Positions 40,772-51,707 of a DNA stretch of 64,000 bases are shown piece after piece (position 1 is the first letter of the stretch; every line of letters starts with the position of its first letter). The notes under the pieces are model-generated. The model was not told the origin of the DNA, did not search any database, and was given only the letters and a program-made list of their open reading frames with translations. The position numbers were made by a program, and so were the translations under genes. This stretch comes from Streptomyces sp. 378 (lineage in GTDB: Bacteria > Actinomycetota > Actinomycetes > Streptomycetales > Streptomycetaceae). The stretch is from the NCBI RefSeq assembly GCF_030124145.1, contig NZ_JASKMS010000009.1, positions 1 through 64,000 on the forward strand, in the 5' to 3' direction.

Positions 40772-41208
40772 TGACCGCATCCGGGAACCCGACCACCGCC
40801 GATGAGCTGCGCGGTGCCGGCCTGAGGGTGACGGCCGCCCGCGTCGCGCTGCTGGAGGCCGTGCGGGACGGTGACCACCTCGGCGCAGAGGCCATCGCCT
40901 CCGAGGTGCGCGGCCGCGTGGGCCACATCTCCGTCCAAGCCGTCTACGAGGGGCTGCACGCACTCACCGCGGCGGGACTCATACGTCGCCTCGACCCGCC
41001 CGCCAGTCCGGCCCTCTACGAGGGGCGCGTCGGCGACAACCACCACCACCTCGTGTGCCGGTCGTGCGGAGCCGTCGCCGACGTCGACTGCGCGGTCGGC
41101 CACGCCCCCTGTCTGACCGCGTCCGACGACCGCGGCTTCGCCGTCGACGAGGCCGAGGTCATCTACTGGGGCCTGTGCCCCACCTGCTCCACCGCCCGCA
41201 GTTCCTGA
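40771..41208 (+). CDS. furA: FurA-type regulator of katG
   Basis: Fur-family metal-dependent repressor of 145 residues. The winged helix has 'LRGAGLRVTAARVALLEAVRD' and 'ISVQAVYEGLHALTAAGLIRRL'. Regulatory metal residues are in 'NHHHLVCRSCGAVADVDCAVG', where the HHH cluster and CxxC occur; a second CxxC ('CPTC') is near the C-terminus and suggests a structural zinc. It is 50 bases upstream of katG, on the same strand, and is expected to repress both genes until oxidised by peroxide. ATG start at the predicted transcription start. Confidence 0.92.
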   Translation: MTASGNPTTADELRGAGLRVTAARVALLEAVRDGDHLGAEAIASEVRGRVGHISVQAVYEGLHALTAAGLIRRLDPPASPALYEGRVGDNHHHLVCRSCGAVADVDCAVGHAPCLTASDDRGFAVDEAEVIYWGLCPTCSTARSS

Positions 41209-41234
41209 GCACGTGATCCACCCGAGCACCGTGA

Positions 41235-43484
<2,250 letters not shown>

Positions 43485-43502
43485 TCACCTCCGCATGAGG
43501 AG

Positions 43503-43530
43503 AACGCCCGGGCCGGGAGGCCCGGGCGTT
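43503..43530 (+). terminator. katG terminator hairpin
   Basis: AACGCCCGGGCC (43503-43514) pairs perfectly with GGCCCGGGCGTT (43519-43530) over a GGGA loop, 19 bases after the katG stop. Confidence 0.92.
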
Positions 43531-43650
43531 CCGCCGGTTGCCTGAGGGGACGTCAAAAGCAGTTCAAGGTAAGAACATCACTCACCCAACTCTCACCATG
43601 AAACGGCAAGGACCGCGGAGCGTGCCGCGATCCGGGCATACGTTCGTGCC

Positions 43651-44430
43651 GTGAACACAGATTCCGCTGCCCCCAGAGGCGCCGGCCGTGCACCGCACCC
43701 CTTCGCCGGTCCACGGCCCACCACCGGCGGCACCGGCCGCCGCACCCTTCTGCGCACCGCCCTGACCGGGGTCGCGGCCCTCGGTGCGGGCCTGGGCGCC
43801 GCCGGACCGGCCGCCGCCGCCCCGGGCCGGGAAACACACGTACGGCCCGGCACTCCCGACGAAGCCTGGAACGAACTGGCCGCGGGCAACCGCCGCTGGC
43901 GCGCCTTCCGGGAACGTCACCCACACGAGAACCCCGCGCTACGACGGGAGTTGGCCACCGGTCAGCACCCCTTCGCGGTCGTGCTGGGCTGTATCGACTC
44001 ACGCGTGCCCCCGGAGCTGGTCTTCGACCAGGGCCTGGGGGATCTGATGACCGTGCGCACCGCAGGGGAGGTCCTGGACGAGGCCGTGCTCGGCAGCGTC
44101 GCCTACGGCGTCCTGGAACTCGGCATCCCGCTGGTCGTCGTCCTCGGTCACCAGTCGTGCGGCGCGGTGCGAGCCGCTGTCGAGGCGGAGCAGACCGGTC
44201 AGCGTCTGCCCGCCCACATGCAGTACCTCGTCGACCGGATACGCCCGGCCATAGACCACCGTCGGGAAGGCGACGCCCGGATCGACGCGACCGTGAGCGC
44301 CAACGTCCGGCTCGTGCGCTCCCGGCTGGCCGCGGAGCCCGAACTCGCCGCGAAGGCCGACGCCGGCCGACTGGCGATCGTCGGCGCCCGCTACGAACTG
44401 ACGACCCAGACCGTCCACCGCCTGGCCTGA
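43651..44430 (+). CDS. Exported beta-class carbonic anhydrase
   Basis: Interconverts carbon dioxide and bicarbonate. 259 residues from a GTG. A Tat signal peptide is seen at about 25-57: 'GRRTLLRTALTGVAALGAG' then 'AGPAAAA'. Zinc ligands and dyad are in 'LGCIDSRVPPELVFDQGLGD' (Cys, Asp, Arg of CxDxR) and 'GHQSCGAV' (His, Cys). 'TAGEVLDEAVLGSVAYGVLELG' is typical of the class. Export of a beta enzyme is somewhat unusual but recurs in Streptomyces. It follows katG after 166 bases with a terminator between, so it is a separate unit. Confidence 0.92.
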   Translation: MNTDSAAPRGAGRAPHPFAGPRPTTGGTGRRTLLRTALTGVAALGAGLGAAGPAAAAPGRETHVRPGTPDEAWNELAAGNRRWRAFRERHPHENPALRRELATGQHPFAVVLGCIDSRVPPELVFDQGLGDLMTVRTAGEVLDEAVLGSVAYGVLELGIPLVVVLGHQSCGAVRAAVEAEQTGQRLPAHMQYLVDRIRPAIDHRREGDARIDATVSANVRLVRSRLAAEPELAAKADAGRLAIVGARYELTTQTVHRLA

Positions 44431-44436
44431 GAGCCC

Positions 44437-44469
44437 GCCCGGTCCGCTGCACGCGACAGCGGACCGGGC
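44437..44469. terminator. Bidirectional hairpin between the carbonic anhydrase and Tat-protein genes
   Basis: GCCCGGTCCGCTG (44437-44449) pairs perfectly with CAGCGGACCGGGC (44457-44469), 7-base loop, between convergent genes. Confidence 0.9.
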
Positions 44470-44475
44470 CGTCCG

Positions 44476-45873
44476 TCACGCCCGCAGCGGATTGAACCGA
44501 GCCGCCGCCATCAGGTACCACGCGGTCGCCCCGGTGTGCCGGTAGGGGTAGTAGCCGAAACCGAAACCGGTATCCAGCGGACTGCTCGCCGACACCACGC
44601 CGGACTGCTCGGGAAGCGCCTTGCCCCCCACGGTCTGACCGCCGCCCAGCAGTTCCTGCGCCCGCTCGGTCGAGGCGAGCAGACACCGGGCACGTGCCTC
44701 GTCACCTCGGGCCCCGCGCTCCCGCAGGGCGAGGGCGAGATGAGCCGTCCCCTCGAACCAGACACCGTTGCGGTCGGGCTTGGGCTGGCCGGACGCGATC
44801 GGCGCGTCCTCGTCAGCGAGCAGACTCGCCGAACTGAAGGTGACCCCCTCGTACGACTGCCCCACGGGCACCGTGCTGTTCGGGCGCCCGGAGTGGTCGC
44901 GTACGGCCAGCTCGGCCGCGGCCCAGTCCAGTGAGCGGGCATGGCCGCGGGCGCGCGAGCCCAGTGCGAGGTACGTCCAGGTCTGGGTGTCCTCGGGGAT
45001 CGGGGACCTGTTGACCGTCACGCCGTCGTTGGTGCCGGTGTAGAAGAAGCCCCCGGACGGCTCCCACATCCGCTGCACGAAGGCCTCGGCCCGCGCACGC
45101 CGCTCCCACCACACCCGCTCGCCGGTGAGCCTGGCGAGCCGGCCGAAGAGACAGATCAGATCGGTGTTGTGCTCCGTCGAGGTGAACGGCAACTTCTGAT
45201 CCGCCCCGTCGACACCGAACTTGTAGCCGCCGAGGGGCTCGTCGGTCCGGCCGGTCCGCTCGATCCACTCACCGATCCGCACGGCGCCGGTGAGGAAGCG
45301 GCGTGCTCCGGTACGACGGGCCAGGGCGCTGAGCGCGATACCCGCCCAGGCCATGTCGCCGACGGCCGTGCCGGTGAAGCCGAACTGCGTGCCGACATTG
45401 ACGGTGCCGTCCGCCCGCACGAAGCCGTCGGGCTGCGGCGAGCCGTCGTAGAAGGTGTACGGCCCGACGTTGTAGGCCTGCCGGAGCCTGCCGTCGTCGT
45501 GGGCCGGGTCGTGGTCCTGGGCGTAGAGCAGCGCGTCGCCCAGCGCCTTGGCCCTGTTCAGGCCGACGGCGGCCCGGGCCGCGAGGTGGGCCAGGATCGC
45601 GAGGGCGTTGTCGTAGGTGAACGCGGTGCTGAACAGGCCGGCCTGGTCGGCGTAGCTCTGCGTCAGGCGGATGCCCCCGTGGTCGGGGTAGGCGTCCATG
45701 GCGGCGGCGAGAAAGGCGTGCCCCCGGGCCGGGCCCGATGCGGGGCGCGGGCGGGGAGAGCCGGCCGCGAAGGCCGGCCCCGGGCCGGCGGCGGTGAGCC
45801 CCGCGGCACTGATGCCGAGTCCGGCACCGATGAGCGAACGCCGGCTGAGCGCCGGGCCTTGTCTGCCAGTCAT
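44476..45873 (-). CDS. Tat-exported alpha/alpha-barrel protein, probable carbohydrate-active enzyme
   Basis: Protein of 465 residues. The Tat signal has 'SRRSLIGAGLGISAAGLTAAG' and 'AFAAGS' (about 10-38). The mature protein has alternating helices and motifs of an (alpha/alpha)6 barrel: 'STAFTYDNALAILAHLA', 'VGDMAWAGIALSALARRTG', 'TSTEHNTDLICLFGRLA', 'EDTQTWTYLALG', and 'NGVWFEGTAHLALAL'. 'TEHNTDLIC' and 'DNALA' are conserved in exported glycoside-hydrolase-like proteins. A family number cannot be assigned by reading. The operator at 45884-45897 and export signal support a role in sugar polymer use. ATG preceded by AAAGGAG. Confidence 0.72.
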   Translation of the reverse strand: MTGRQGPALSRRSLIGAGLGISAAGLTAAGPGPAFAAGSPRPRPASGPARGHAFLAAAMDAYPDHGGIRLTQSYADQAGLFSTAFTYDNALAILAHLAARAAVGLNRAKALGDALLYAQDHDPAHDDGRLRQAYNVGPYTFYDGSPQPDGFVRADGTVNVGTQFGFTGTAVGDMAWAGIALSALARRTGARRFLTGAVRIGEWIERTGRTDEPLGGYKFGVDGADQKLPFTSTEHNTDLICLFGRLARLTGERVWWERRARAEAFVQRMWEPSGGFFYTGTNDGVTVNRSPIPEDTQTWTYLALGSRARGHARSLDWAAAELAVRDHSGRPNSTVPVGQSYEGVTFSSASLLADEDAPIASGQPKPDRNGVWFEGTAHLALALRERGARGDEARARCLLASTERAQELLGGGQTVGGKALPEQSGVVSASSPLDTGFGFGYYPYRHTGATAWYLMAAARFNPLRA

Positions 45874-45883
45874 GGATCTCCTT

Positions 45884-45897
45884 TGAGAGCGCTCTCA
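45884..45897. promoter_or_regulatory. LacI-type operator TGAGAGCGCTCTCA before the Tat-exported enzyme gene
   Basis: Perfect 14-base palindrome, 11 bases before the start codon, and identical to the core of the site upstream of the GH64 gene (55761-55776). It is the same architecture as the CebR operator TGGGAGCGCTCCCA, differing by a symmetrical G-to-A change. Strong operator candidate. Confidence 0.8.
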
Positions 45898-45989
45898 CGC
45901 GGTGCGCGCTCATTGTGCTGGCGCTCCCGGTCCGGGTCAACGCCTGCTTCACGAAGCAGAGTTGCGGAGGGCGGCGGACGAAGGGCGGA

Positions 45990-47705
45990 TCACTCGCAGA
46001 CGATCTCGTCACGCGGTGTGTAGTGCGTGCGGTACGGCTCCCGCTTCACTTCACGGCCGTCGTTGTAGAAGACCCGCTCCACGGTGACGTCGAACCCCTC
46101 CAGCGGTGTCTGGGGCACGCATTCCTCGTCGTCGACGACCTTCTTCCGCGGCTTCTTCACCTCGGTCCGCGGGCCCGTCTCCGACTTGATCTCGTCGTAC
46201 GTGCGGGTGCCGAGGAAGGAGACGGTCACGGAGGTGTCCGTGGACTCGGCCTGGATGTAGAGGGCCTTGCCGGAGTCGTTGGTGAACCGCAGGTCCAGGC
46301 TGCCCCAGGCGACCGTCGCCTCGCGGCCCTCCGGGTAGCGCTCGATGTAGAAGGAGTGCGCTCCGTGCTCCACGGGCTTGACGCCGGCGAAGAACAGCGC
46401 GTTGTACACGGTCGTCGCCACGGAGGAGACGCCGCCGCCGGCCGCCTTGGTGAACTTGTCGTCGAGGATGATGATGCCGTCCATGAAGCCGTTGGCCTCG
46501 GTGCGCTCCCCGACGGTCCGGTTGAAACTCCAGGTCTCGTCGGGCCCGACGACGGAGCCGTCGATGAGCTCGACGGCGCGGCCGATGTTCTTCGTGCGGT
46601 ACTCGGCCGGTTCGAAGCGGACGGTGAACGAGGACATCTTCTCCGTCAGCCCCAGCTCCGCGGCGTTCTCGCGGGTCACCTCCGGCTGAGTCCGGCGCAC
46701 CTCCACCTCGCCGCTGCGGGTCGCGCCCGACCTGCCGAGCAGCGGCAGCACCGCCTTGCCCAGCGCCTTGTCGGTGACCGACCGGCCCACCGTGGCGTCC
46801 TCGGTCACCACGGCCTTGTCGCCCTCCGGCCGCAGTGTCGCGTTCTCGGCGGTCGTGGTGATCTCGTCCAGAGGTCCCGCCACGGAAGGCTCGGAGCGCA
46901 GCCCCTTCGCGTCGAGCTCCGGTATCAGTTCACCACCCGCGTCCGGCCGCATGGTCAGATGCTCGCCCAGTGCGTCCTGGCCGACCGTGAACCGTCTGCC
47001 TGCCGCGGTGAGCGTCACGGGGCCCGACATGGCCGGCTCCGCGAAGGTGCGCACCGCCCGCCGCACCTCGTCGGCCGTGACCCTCGGCCGGGTCTCACGG
47101 GTGGGCAGGGGAGTGGGCGCTCGGGTGCCCCCCAGGAAGGAGTCGCGCAGCGGCTCGACCGAGGCGTTCACGTCCAGCGCGTATCCCGTCCGCGGCGCGA
47201 CGGTCTTCACGCGCCCGTCGTCGAAGGCGACGCCGCCGTCCCGGACCGTCTGGTCGAGGTCCTTCGCCAGCTCTCCGAGGGCCTCCCGGGCCTTGCCCTC
47301 GTCGAAGCGGACGACCGGCTCGATGTCGCCGCCCGAGCGGAAGAGACCGCCGAACACGTCGACCGGATCGGCACCGGTGCGCGCCGCCCGGTCGACGGTC
47401 TCCCGGACGTCGTAGGAGAGGCCCGCGTCCTGCGGGTCGACCGTGCCCGCGCGGTCGCCGACCGTCACGGGGAGGTCCTGCGCGCCGGCCGCGCCCAGCT
47501 CCCGTTCCAGCTTCCGCACCGCCTCCGGGCGGCTGAGCCCTCCGATCTCCACACCGCGCACGGTCGTCCCCGCGTCGATCTCCCCACCCGTGAGGAGCAG
47601 CCCGGCGAGATACAGACCACCGGCCCCCACGGCCAGCGCGCCGCCGACGAGGGCGACAGGCGGGAGGGAAGCGAAACGCGGGAGGGAGGGTGTGCGGGGG
47701 CGCAT
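45990..47705 (-). CDS. VanW-family protein with peptidoglycan-binding-like repeats
   Basis: Membrane-anchored exported protein of 571 residues. The ATG at 47705 is set by CAGGAGA. One TM helix at about 15-36 ('ALVGGALAVGAGGLYLAGLLL') is followed by two PG_binding_4-like repeats (about 40-330). Then comes VanW: 'ENAAELGLTEKMSSFTVRF', 'WSFNRTVGERTEANGFMDG', 'KAAGGGVSSVATTVYNALFFAG' and 'HSFYIERYPEGREATVAWG'. Named for a gene in vancomycin-resistance clusters, VanW itself has no established activity. No vanA/H/X genes are nearby, so this is a housekeeping envelope protein. C-terminal Lys-rich linker and 'CVPQTPL'. Confidence 0.87.
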   Translation of the reverse strand: MRPRTPSLPRFASLPPVALVGGALAVGAGGLYLAGLLLTGGEIDAGTTVRGVEIGGLSRPEAVRKLERELGAAGAQDLPVTVGDRAGTVDPQDAGLSYDVRETVDRAARTGADPVDVFGGLFRSGGDIEPVVRFDEGKAREALGELAKDLDQTVRDGGVAFDDGRVKTVAPRTGYALDVNASVEPLRDSFLGGTRAPTPLPTRETRPRVTADEVRRAVRTFAEPAMSGPVTLTAAGRRFTVGQDALGEHLTMRPDAGGELIPELDAKGLRSEPSVAGPLDEITTTAENATLRPEGDKAVVTEDATVGRSVTDKALGKAVLPLLGRSGATRSGEVEVRRTQPEVTRENAAELGLTEKMSSFTVRFEPAEYRTKNIGRAVELIDGSVVGPDETWSFNRTVGERTEANGFMDGIIILDDKFTKAAGGGVSSVATTVYNALFFAGVKPVEHGAHSFYIERYPEGREATVAWGSLDLRFTNDSGKALYIQAESTDTSVTVSFLGTRTYDEIKSETGPRTEVKKPRKKVVDDEECVPQTPLEGFDVTVERVFYNDGREVKREPYRTHYTPRDEIVCE

Positions 47706-47922
47706 GGGTCTCCTGAGGATCGATATGAGGGTGCACCCGAAGACGCGACGATGCGCGGGCAAACACATCAAGCTATCCACACATCGAGGGCAAAGCGGTA
47801 TGGCCCAGACCACTTATGTCCGAGATCATTCCGGAATTGACCGCCCCGGCCCGGTCGCCGGGCGCGGCCACAGAGTGGTAACGACGAACAACGAAACCGG
47901 CGTTGACACGGTCTAGGCCACC

Positions 47923-49188
47923 ATGAAGATCTCTTTCCTGATTCACAACGCCTATGGAATCGGAGGCACGATCACCACCACGTTCAACCTGGCCGGGGCC
48001 CTGGCCGAGCGGCACGACGTGGAGATCGTCTCCGCGCTACGGCACCGCGAACACCCGAACCTCGTCCTCGATCCCCGGGTGCGGCTGCGGCCACTGGTCG
48101 ACCTGCGCAAGGAGGCGGACGATCCGCGGCACCACAGACCGGCCAAGGTGTTCCCGGCCGCCGAGTACCGCCACCGCCAGTACAGCGAGCTGACCGATCG
48201 GCGCATCGGCGAGTGCCTCGAAGCCCTCGACGCCGACGTCGTCATCGGCACCCGCCCGGGGCTCAACGTGCACATCGCCCGTCAGGCTCCACCGCACGTC
48301 CTGCGCGTCGGCCAGGAGCACCTCACGCTCGACAACCACTCCCCGCGGCTGCGCACCGCCCTGCGCCGCGCCTACCGCCGCCTCGACGTGATCACCACCG
48401 TCACGGAAGCGGACGCCGCCGCCTACCGCCGCACGATGTGGCTGCCCGGCGTCCATGTGGAAGCCCTCCCGAACAGCGTCCCCGACCCCGTCCTGCCGCC
48501 CGCCGACAGCACCGCCAAGGTGGTGATCGCCGCGGGCCGCCTGGTCCCCGTCAAGCGCTACGACCTCCTCATCGAGGCGTTCGCCCGGGTCGCCGCCGCG
48601 CACCCGGACTGGCAGCTGCGCATCTACGGCAAGGGCGAGGAGCAGCCGAGGCTCCGCGAGCTCATCGAGCGCCTCCGGCTGTGGAACAACGTGTTCCTGA
48701 TGGGCGCCGCCACCCCCATGGAGGCCGAGTGGGCCAAGGGCTCGATCGGCGCGGCCGCGTCCAACTTCGAGCCGTTCGGCATGACCATCGTCGAGGCCAT
48801 GCGCTGCGGACTGCCCGTCGTCAGCACCGACTGTCCCTACGGCCCCGGCGAGATCATCCAGGACGGAACCGACGGCCGGCTCGTACCGGTCGGGGACCGC
48901 GACGCACTCGCCGCGGCCCTGCTCGAACTGGTGGGCGATGATGAGCGCCGCCGCCGCATGAGCCGGGCCGCCCTGGACAACGCGCGCCGCTTCGCTCCGG
49001 GCCCCGTCGTCGCCCAGGCCGAACACCTGCTGGAGACCGCCGCCGTGGCCAGGACCACCGGCCGGACGGCCGCCCCGCGGGGCCACCGCACCCAGAGCGC
49101 CCTGGCCGGCCGGGGCCATGCCGCCCGTGACGCCGCCCACGCGACTGCAGCCGCTGTACTGCGCTCGATACGGAAGGGACGCCGATGA
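47923..49188 (+). CDS. GT4-type glycosyltransferase
   Basis: Sugar transferase of 421 residues with the GT-B fold. The N-terminus 'MKISFLIHNAYGIGGTITTTFNLAGAL' is the acceptor-side start of GT4. 'VVIAAGRLVPVKRYDLLIEAF' begins the donor-binding half. The EX7E motif reads 'NFEPFGMTIVEAMRCGLPVV', with 'GRLVPVGD' after it. A basic tail with 'AAVLRSIRKGRR' may bind membrane. The ATGA overlap with the next gene shows coupling. The pair resembles glycosyltransferase genes of secondary cell-wall polymer synthesis; acceptor unknown. Divergent from vanW. Confidence 0.88.
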   Translation: MKISFLIHNAYGIGGTITTTFNLAGALAERHDVEIVSALRHREHPNLVLDPRVRLRPLVDLRKEADDPRHHRPAKVFPAAEYRHRQYSELTDRRIGECLEALDADVVIGTRPGLNVHIARQAPPHVLRVGQEHLTLDNHSPRLRTALRRAYRRLDVITTVTEADAAAYRRTMWLPGVHVEALPNSVPDPVLPPADSTAKVVIAAGRLVPVKRYDLLIEAFARVAAAHPDWQLRIYGKGEEQPRLRELIERLRLWNNVFLMGAATPMEAEWAKGSIGAAASNFEPFGMTIVEAMRCGLPVVSTDCPYGPGEIIQDGTDGRLVPVGDRDALAAALLELVGDDERRRRMSRAALDNARRFAPGPVVAQAEHLLETAAVARTTGRTAAPRGHRTQSALAGRGHAARDAAHATAAAVLRSIRKGRR

Positions 49189-50297
49189 ACACACCGGAAG
49201 ACGGGACGACCCGCCCGCACGAGCACACCGTGCCGGGCACCCCGCGCGAGGGCGCGATGTCGGCATCGCCGCGCGAGGGCGCTGCGTCGCGTACGCCGCC
49301 CGACGGCGCGACGACGGACGCGCGGCGCGAGGGCGCCATGCCGGGATCGCCGAGCGCAGGTACTGCGTCGCGTACGGGCTCGCATGGCGTGACAGCGGAC
49401 GCGCGGCGCGAGGGTGCGATGCAGGAGACGCCGAGCGAAGGCGCTGTGCCACCTCAGGGCGCGACCTCGCGTGCGCCGGAGAGCCCGGCGCCCGACACCC
49501 CCGAGGCGCAGCTGCGCGCCGACTGCGCGATCGACACGGACGGCCGGATCACCTTCCGTCTGCCGCCGACCCCGGCCGCGCACCCCCGGCTGCTTCTGCG
49601 GCTGCGGCCCAAGAAGGGGCGGCCCGAGACGACGCGTCACGTCCTCGACCTGGAACCCGACCGGGCCGACGGCCGTCCGCACGCCGTACTGGAACCGCAC
49701 CCGGCCCTCGACGAAGGCCGCTGGGACGTGTACCTCCTGCCCGAACCGGGAGCCGAACGCCGACGGCTGCGTCCCGGCCTGCGGGACCTGCGCGCCCTCG
49801 TCGACGGGCACCTGCGCGACCGCCCCTCGCCGGTCGCGGTGAGGATCCCGTACGCCACGAAGGACGGCTTCCTCGCGCTCAGGGTGTGGCGGCGCACCAC
49901 CCACGCGGAGACCCGCACGATCGACGTCACGGACCGGGCCGTGACGGTCACGGCCCGCCTGCACGGTGCCGATCTCCACGAGGACGCCACCGTGCGCCTG
50001 CGTCTGCGGGGCACCGACACCGTACGGACCCTCCGCACCCGGATCGACGGCGATGGCCGGGGCTTCTCCTTCACCGCCGACCCCGGGGAGCTGACGGACG
50101 ACGGCGGGGGAGCGGCCCGGATCTGGGACGTCTTCGTCCGGCCCACCTCCGAGGCGGCGCCGATCAGGGTCGGCCGGTTGCTCGACGACGTGGCGGACCG
50201 CAAGCACGTACATGTCTATCCGGCGCTCGAGACGGACGGATCCAGCCTGCGCCCCTACTACACCGTCGACAACGACCTCGCGATAGAGGTGACGTAA
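49185..50297 (+). CDS. Partner of the glycosyltransferase with an N-terminal 27-residue repeat array
   Basis: Protein of 370 residues translationally coupled to the GT4 gene. Residues 19-99 are three 27-residue tandem repeats ('ARREGAMPGSPSAGTASRTG' is part of the second), Ala/Gly/Ser/Arg-rich and surely disordered. The rest, about 110-370, is beta-rich ('DGRITFRLPPTPAAHPRLLLRLRPKKG', 'RWDVYLLPEPGAERRRL', 'YATKDGFLALRVWRR') and resembles immunoglobulin-like domains appended to teichoic-acid-type transferases in actinobacteria. I do not recognise a named family. No signal peptide or TM, so it presumably sits at the inner face of the membrane with the transferase. Confidence 0.68.
   Translation: MNTPEDGTTRPHEHTVPGTPREGAMSASPREGAASRTPPDGATTDARREGAMPGSPSAGTASRTGSHGVTADARREGAMQETPSEGAVPPQGATSRAPESPAPDTPEAQLRADCAIDTDGRITFRLPPTPAAHPRLLLRLRPKKGRPETTRHVLDLEPDRADGRPHAVLEPHPALDEGRWDVYLLPEPGAERRRLRPGLRDLRALVDGHLRDRPSPVAVRIPYATKDGFLALRVWRRTTHAETRTIDVTDRAVTVTARLHGADLHEDATVRLRLRGTDTVRTLRTRIDGDGRGFSFTADPGELTDDGGGAARIWDVFVRPTSEAAPIRVGRLLDDVADRKHVHVYPALETDGSSLRPYYTVDNDLAIEVT
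49239..49481 (+). repeat. 81-base tandem repeat, three copies, in frame
   Basis: Units 49239-49319, 49320-49400 and 49401-49481 encode 27 residues each, all starting with (T/A)(P/R)REGAM. Units two and three agree best at 'GGACGCGCGGCGCGAGGG'. The last unit is the most diverged after 'REGAM'. It is an in-frame minisatellite, so copy number can change without breaking the protein. Confidence 0.85.
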
Positions 50298-50488
50298 TAC
50301 CGATTCGCCGATATGCCCGAAATGAAAATTCCTGGAGTTTCGGATGGTCGTTTCGGTGATGCGCCGCGACCGTCATGTGTGGGTTCTGTGCAAAGCGGCG
50401 GCAAAAGGGGGTCAGGGGCTCGTTATCAACTGCCGCACATCGGAGGGGGACTTGCGGCTATAACCAAAGTCAAGTACCTAGATGAATC

Positions 50489-51148
50489 ATGAACCTGTTC
50501 AACCGCGTTGTGCCGTCCCGCCGGCAGGCACCGCTCCCCCCACAGCGCTCCGTCGGCGCATCGGCATCCCCCACCGCCGTGCTGCCGGACCCCAACCTGA
50601 CGAATCTGTCCGGTGAATGGGTCGTCGACCCCGCGCACAGCAGGATCGGCTTCTCCGTCCGGCATGCCATGGTGACCACCGTGCGCGGTTGTTTCCTGGA
50701 GTACGAGAGCCGGCTGTACTTCGACGCGTACGACCCCACACGGTCACGGGCCGACATCACGCTGTTCACCTCCAGTGTCGACACCGGGGTGGAACAACGC
50801 GACGCGCACCTGGTCGGCCGTGACTTCCTCGACGCCGTGACCTATCCGCGTATGCGCTTCACCAGCACGGCGGTGGAGCAGACGGACGCCGACCTGTTCA
50901 GCATGTCGGGCGAACTGACCATCAAAGGCGTCACGCGGCCCGTCGTACTCGACATGACCTATATCGGAAGTGTCACCGACCCCTTCGGCTATGACCGGGT
51001 CGGCTTCGACGGCACCACGACCATCAACCGCTCGGACTGGGGCCTGACGTACAACAGCAGGCTGGCCGAGGGTGGTGCGATGGTGAGCGAGAAGGTGCGT
51101 CTGCAACTCGACATCGCCGCCATCCGGACACCCCCGACGGGCGGCTGA
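50489..51148 (+). CDS. YceI-family protein
   Basis: Protein of 219 residues with an N-terminal extension of about 40 residues and no signal peptide. The YceI fold follows: 'GEWVVDPAHSRIGFSVRHAMVTTVRGCF', 'ADITLFTSSVDTGVEQRDAHL', 'YPRMRFTST', 'GELTIKGVTRPVVLDMTYIG' and 'GFDGTTTINRSDWGLTY'. The family binds isoprenoid-type lipids in structurally known members. The 190-base upstream gap is relatively AT-rich and may hold its promoter; I see no specific element. Confidence 0.9.
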   Translation: MNLFNRVVPSRRQAPLPPQRSVGASASPTAVLPDPNLTNLSGEWVVDPAHSRIGFSVRHAMVTTVRGCFLEYESRLYFDAYDPTRSRADITLFTSSVDTGVEQRDAHLVGRDFLDAVTYPRMRFTSTAVEQTDADLFSMSGELTIKGVTRPVVLDMTYIGSVTDPFGYDRVGFDGTTTINRSDWGLTYNSRLAEGGAMVSEKVRLQLDIAAIRTPPTGG

Positions 51149-51164
51149 CCGCTCCGGGGCGCCC

Positions 51165-51662
51165 TCACGGTGTGGCGTCGGCCCCGGCCACGACCCGGAA
51201 CGTGGCCGGGCCGAGCGTGAGCACTCCGTCGCTCAGGGGCGTGCACCGTACACCGCCCCGGCCGCGCAGGGCGCGCTGTGCGCCGGGGCCGATGGTCGCG
51301 TCCATCCACGCGCAGGGCCGGGCGGGACGCTTCACGGCGAACAGCACCGGTCCTCTGCCGCAGTCGAGCGAGATCGTCGCACCGACGCAGGCGTCGATGT
51401 CGACGCCCTTGAGCAGGATGTTCCGGCGGGTGTGCCGCAGGTCGGCGCCCGCGGGGAGGTTCTCCGCGGCCATGATGGTCACCGCCGCGTTCCGGTGGGC
51501 GGGTCGTGCGTAGTACCGGTCGCCGACCAGTCCCAGCTCACGGCGCACCTCCACCCGGGTGACGCGCTCGTCGGACGGACCGGGGGACGGCCCGTCGGAC
51601 GGCCGCCCGGCCAGCCGGTGCGCGGGTGACACCAGCAGTTGCAGCACCTCCACCTCGGCCAT
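51165..51662 (-). CDS. MOSC-domain protein
   Basis: Beta-barrel protein of 165 residues related to the molybdenum-cofactor sulfurase C-terminal domain. 'EVEVLQLLVSPAHRLAGRP' is the opening; 'LGLVGDRYY' is the typical mid-motif. 'AVTIMAAENL' and 'RRNILLKGVDI' follow. The conserved Cys is in 'RPCAWMDATIGPGAQRAL'. The ATG at 51662 is preferred to 51671. Stand-alone MOSC proteins such as YiiM act on N-hydroxylated compounds with Moco; activity here is unproved. It lies 45 bases downstream of the MASE1 gene, possibly in one unit. Confidence 0.88.
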   Translation of the reverse strand: MAEVEVLQLLVSPAHRLAGRPSDGPSPGPSDERVTRVEVRRELGLVGDRYYARPAHRNAAVTIMAAENLPAGADLRHTRRNILLKGVDIDACVGATISLDCGRGPVLFAVKRPARPCAWMDATIGPGAQRALRGRGGVRCTPLSDGVLTLGPATFRVVAGADATP

Positions 51663-51707
51663 GGCGCCCACCCTACGTTCGGGTGACCGCCCTCGACGCC
51701 CGGTCCG

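Noticed and set aside
45990..47705. VanW gene as evidence of a vancomycin-resistance cluster
   Set aside because: No vanH, vanA, vanX or VanS/VanR genes lie nearby; VanW-family proteins are common outside resistance clusters.
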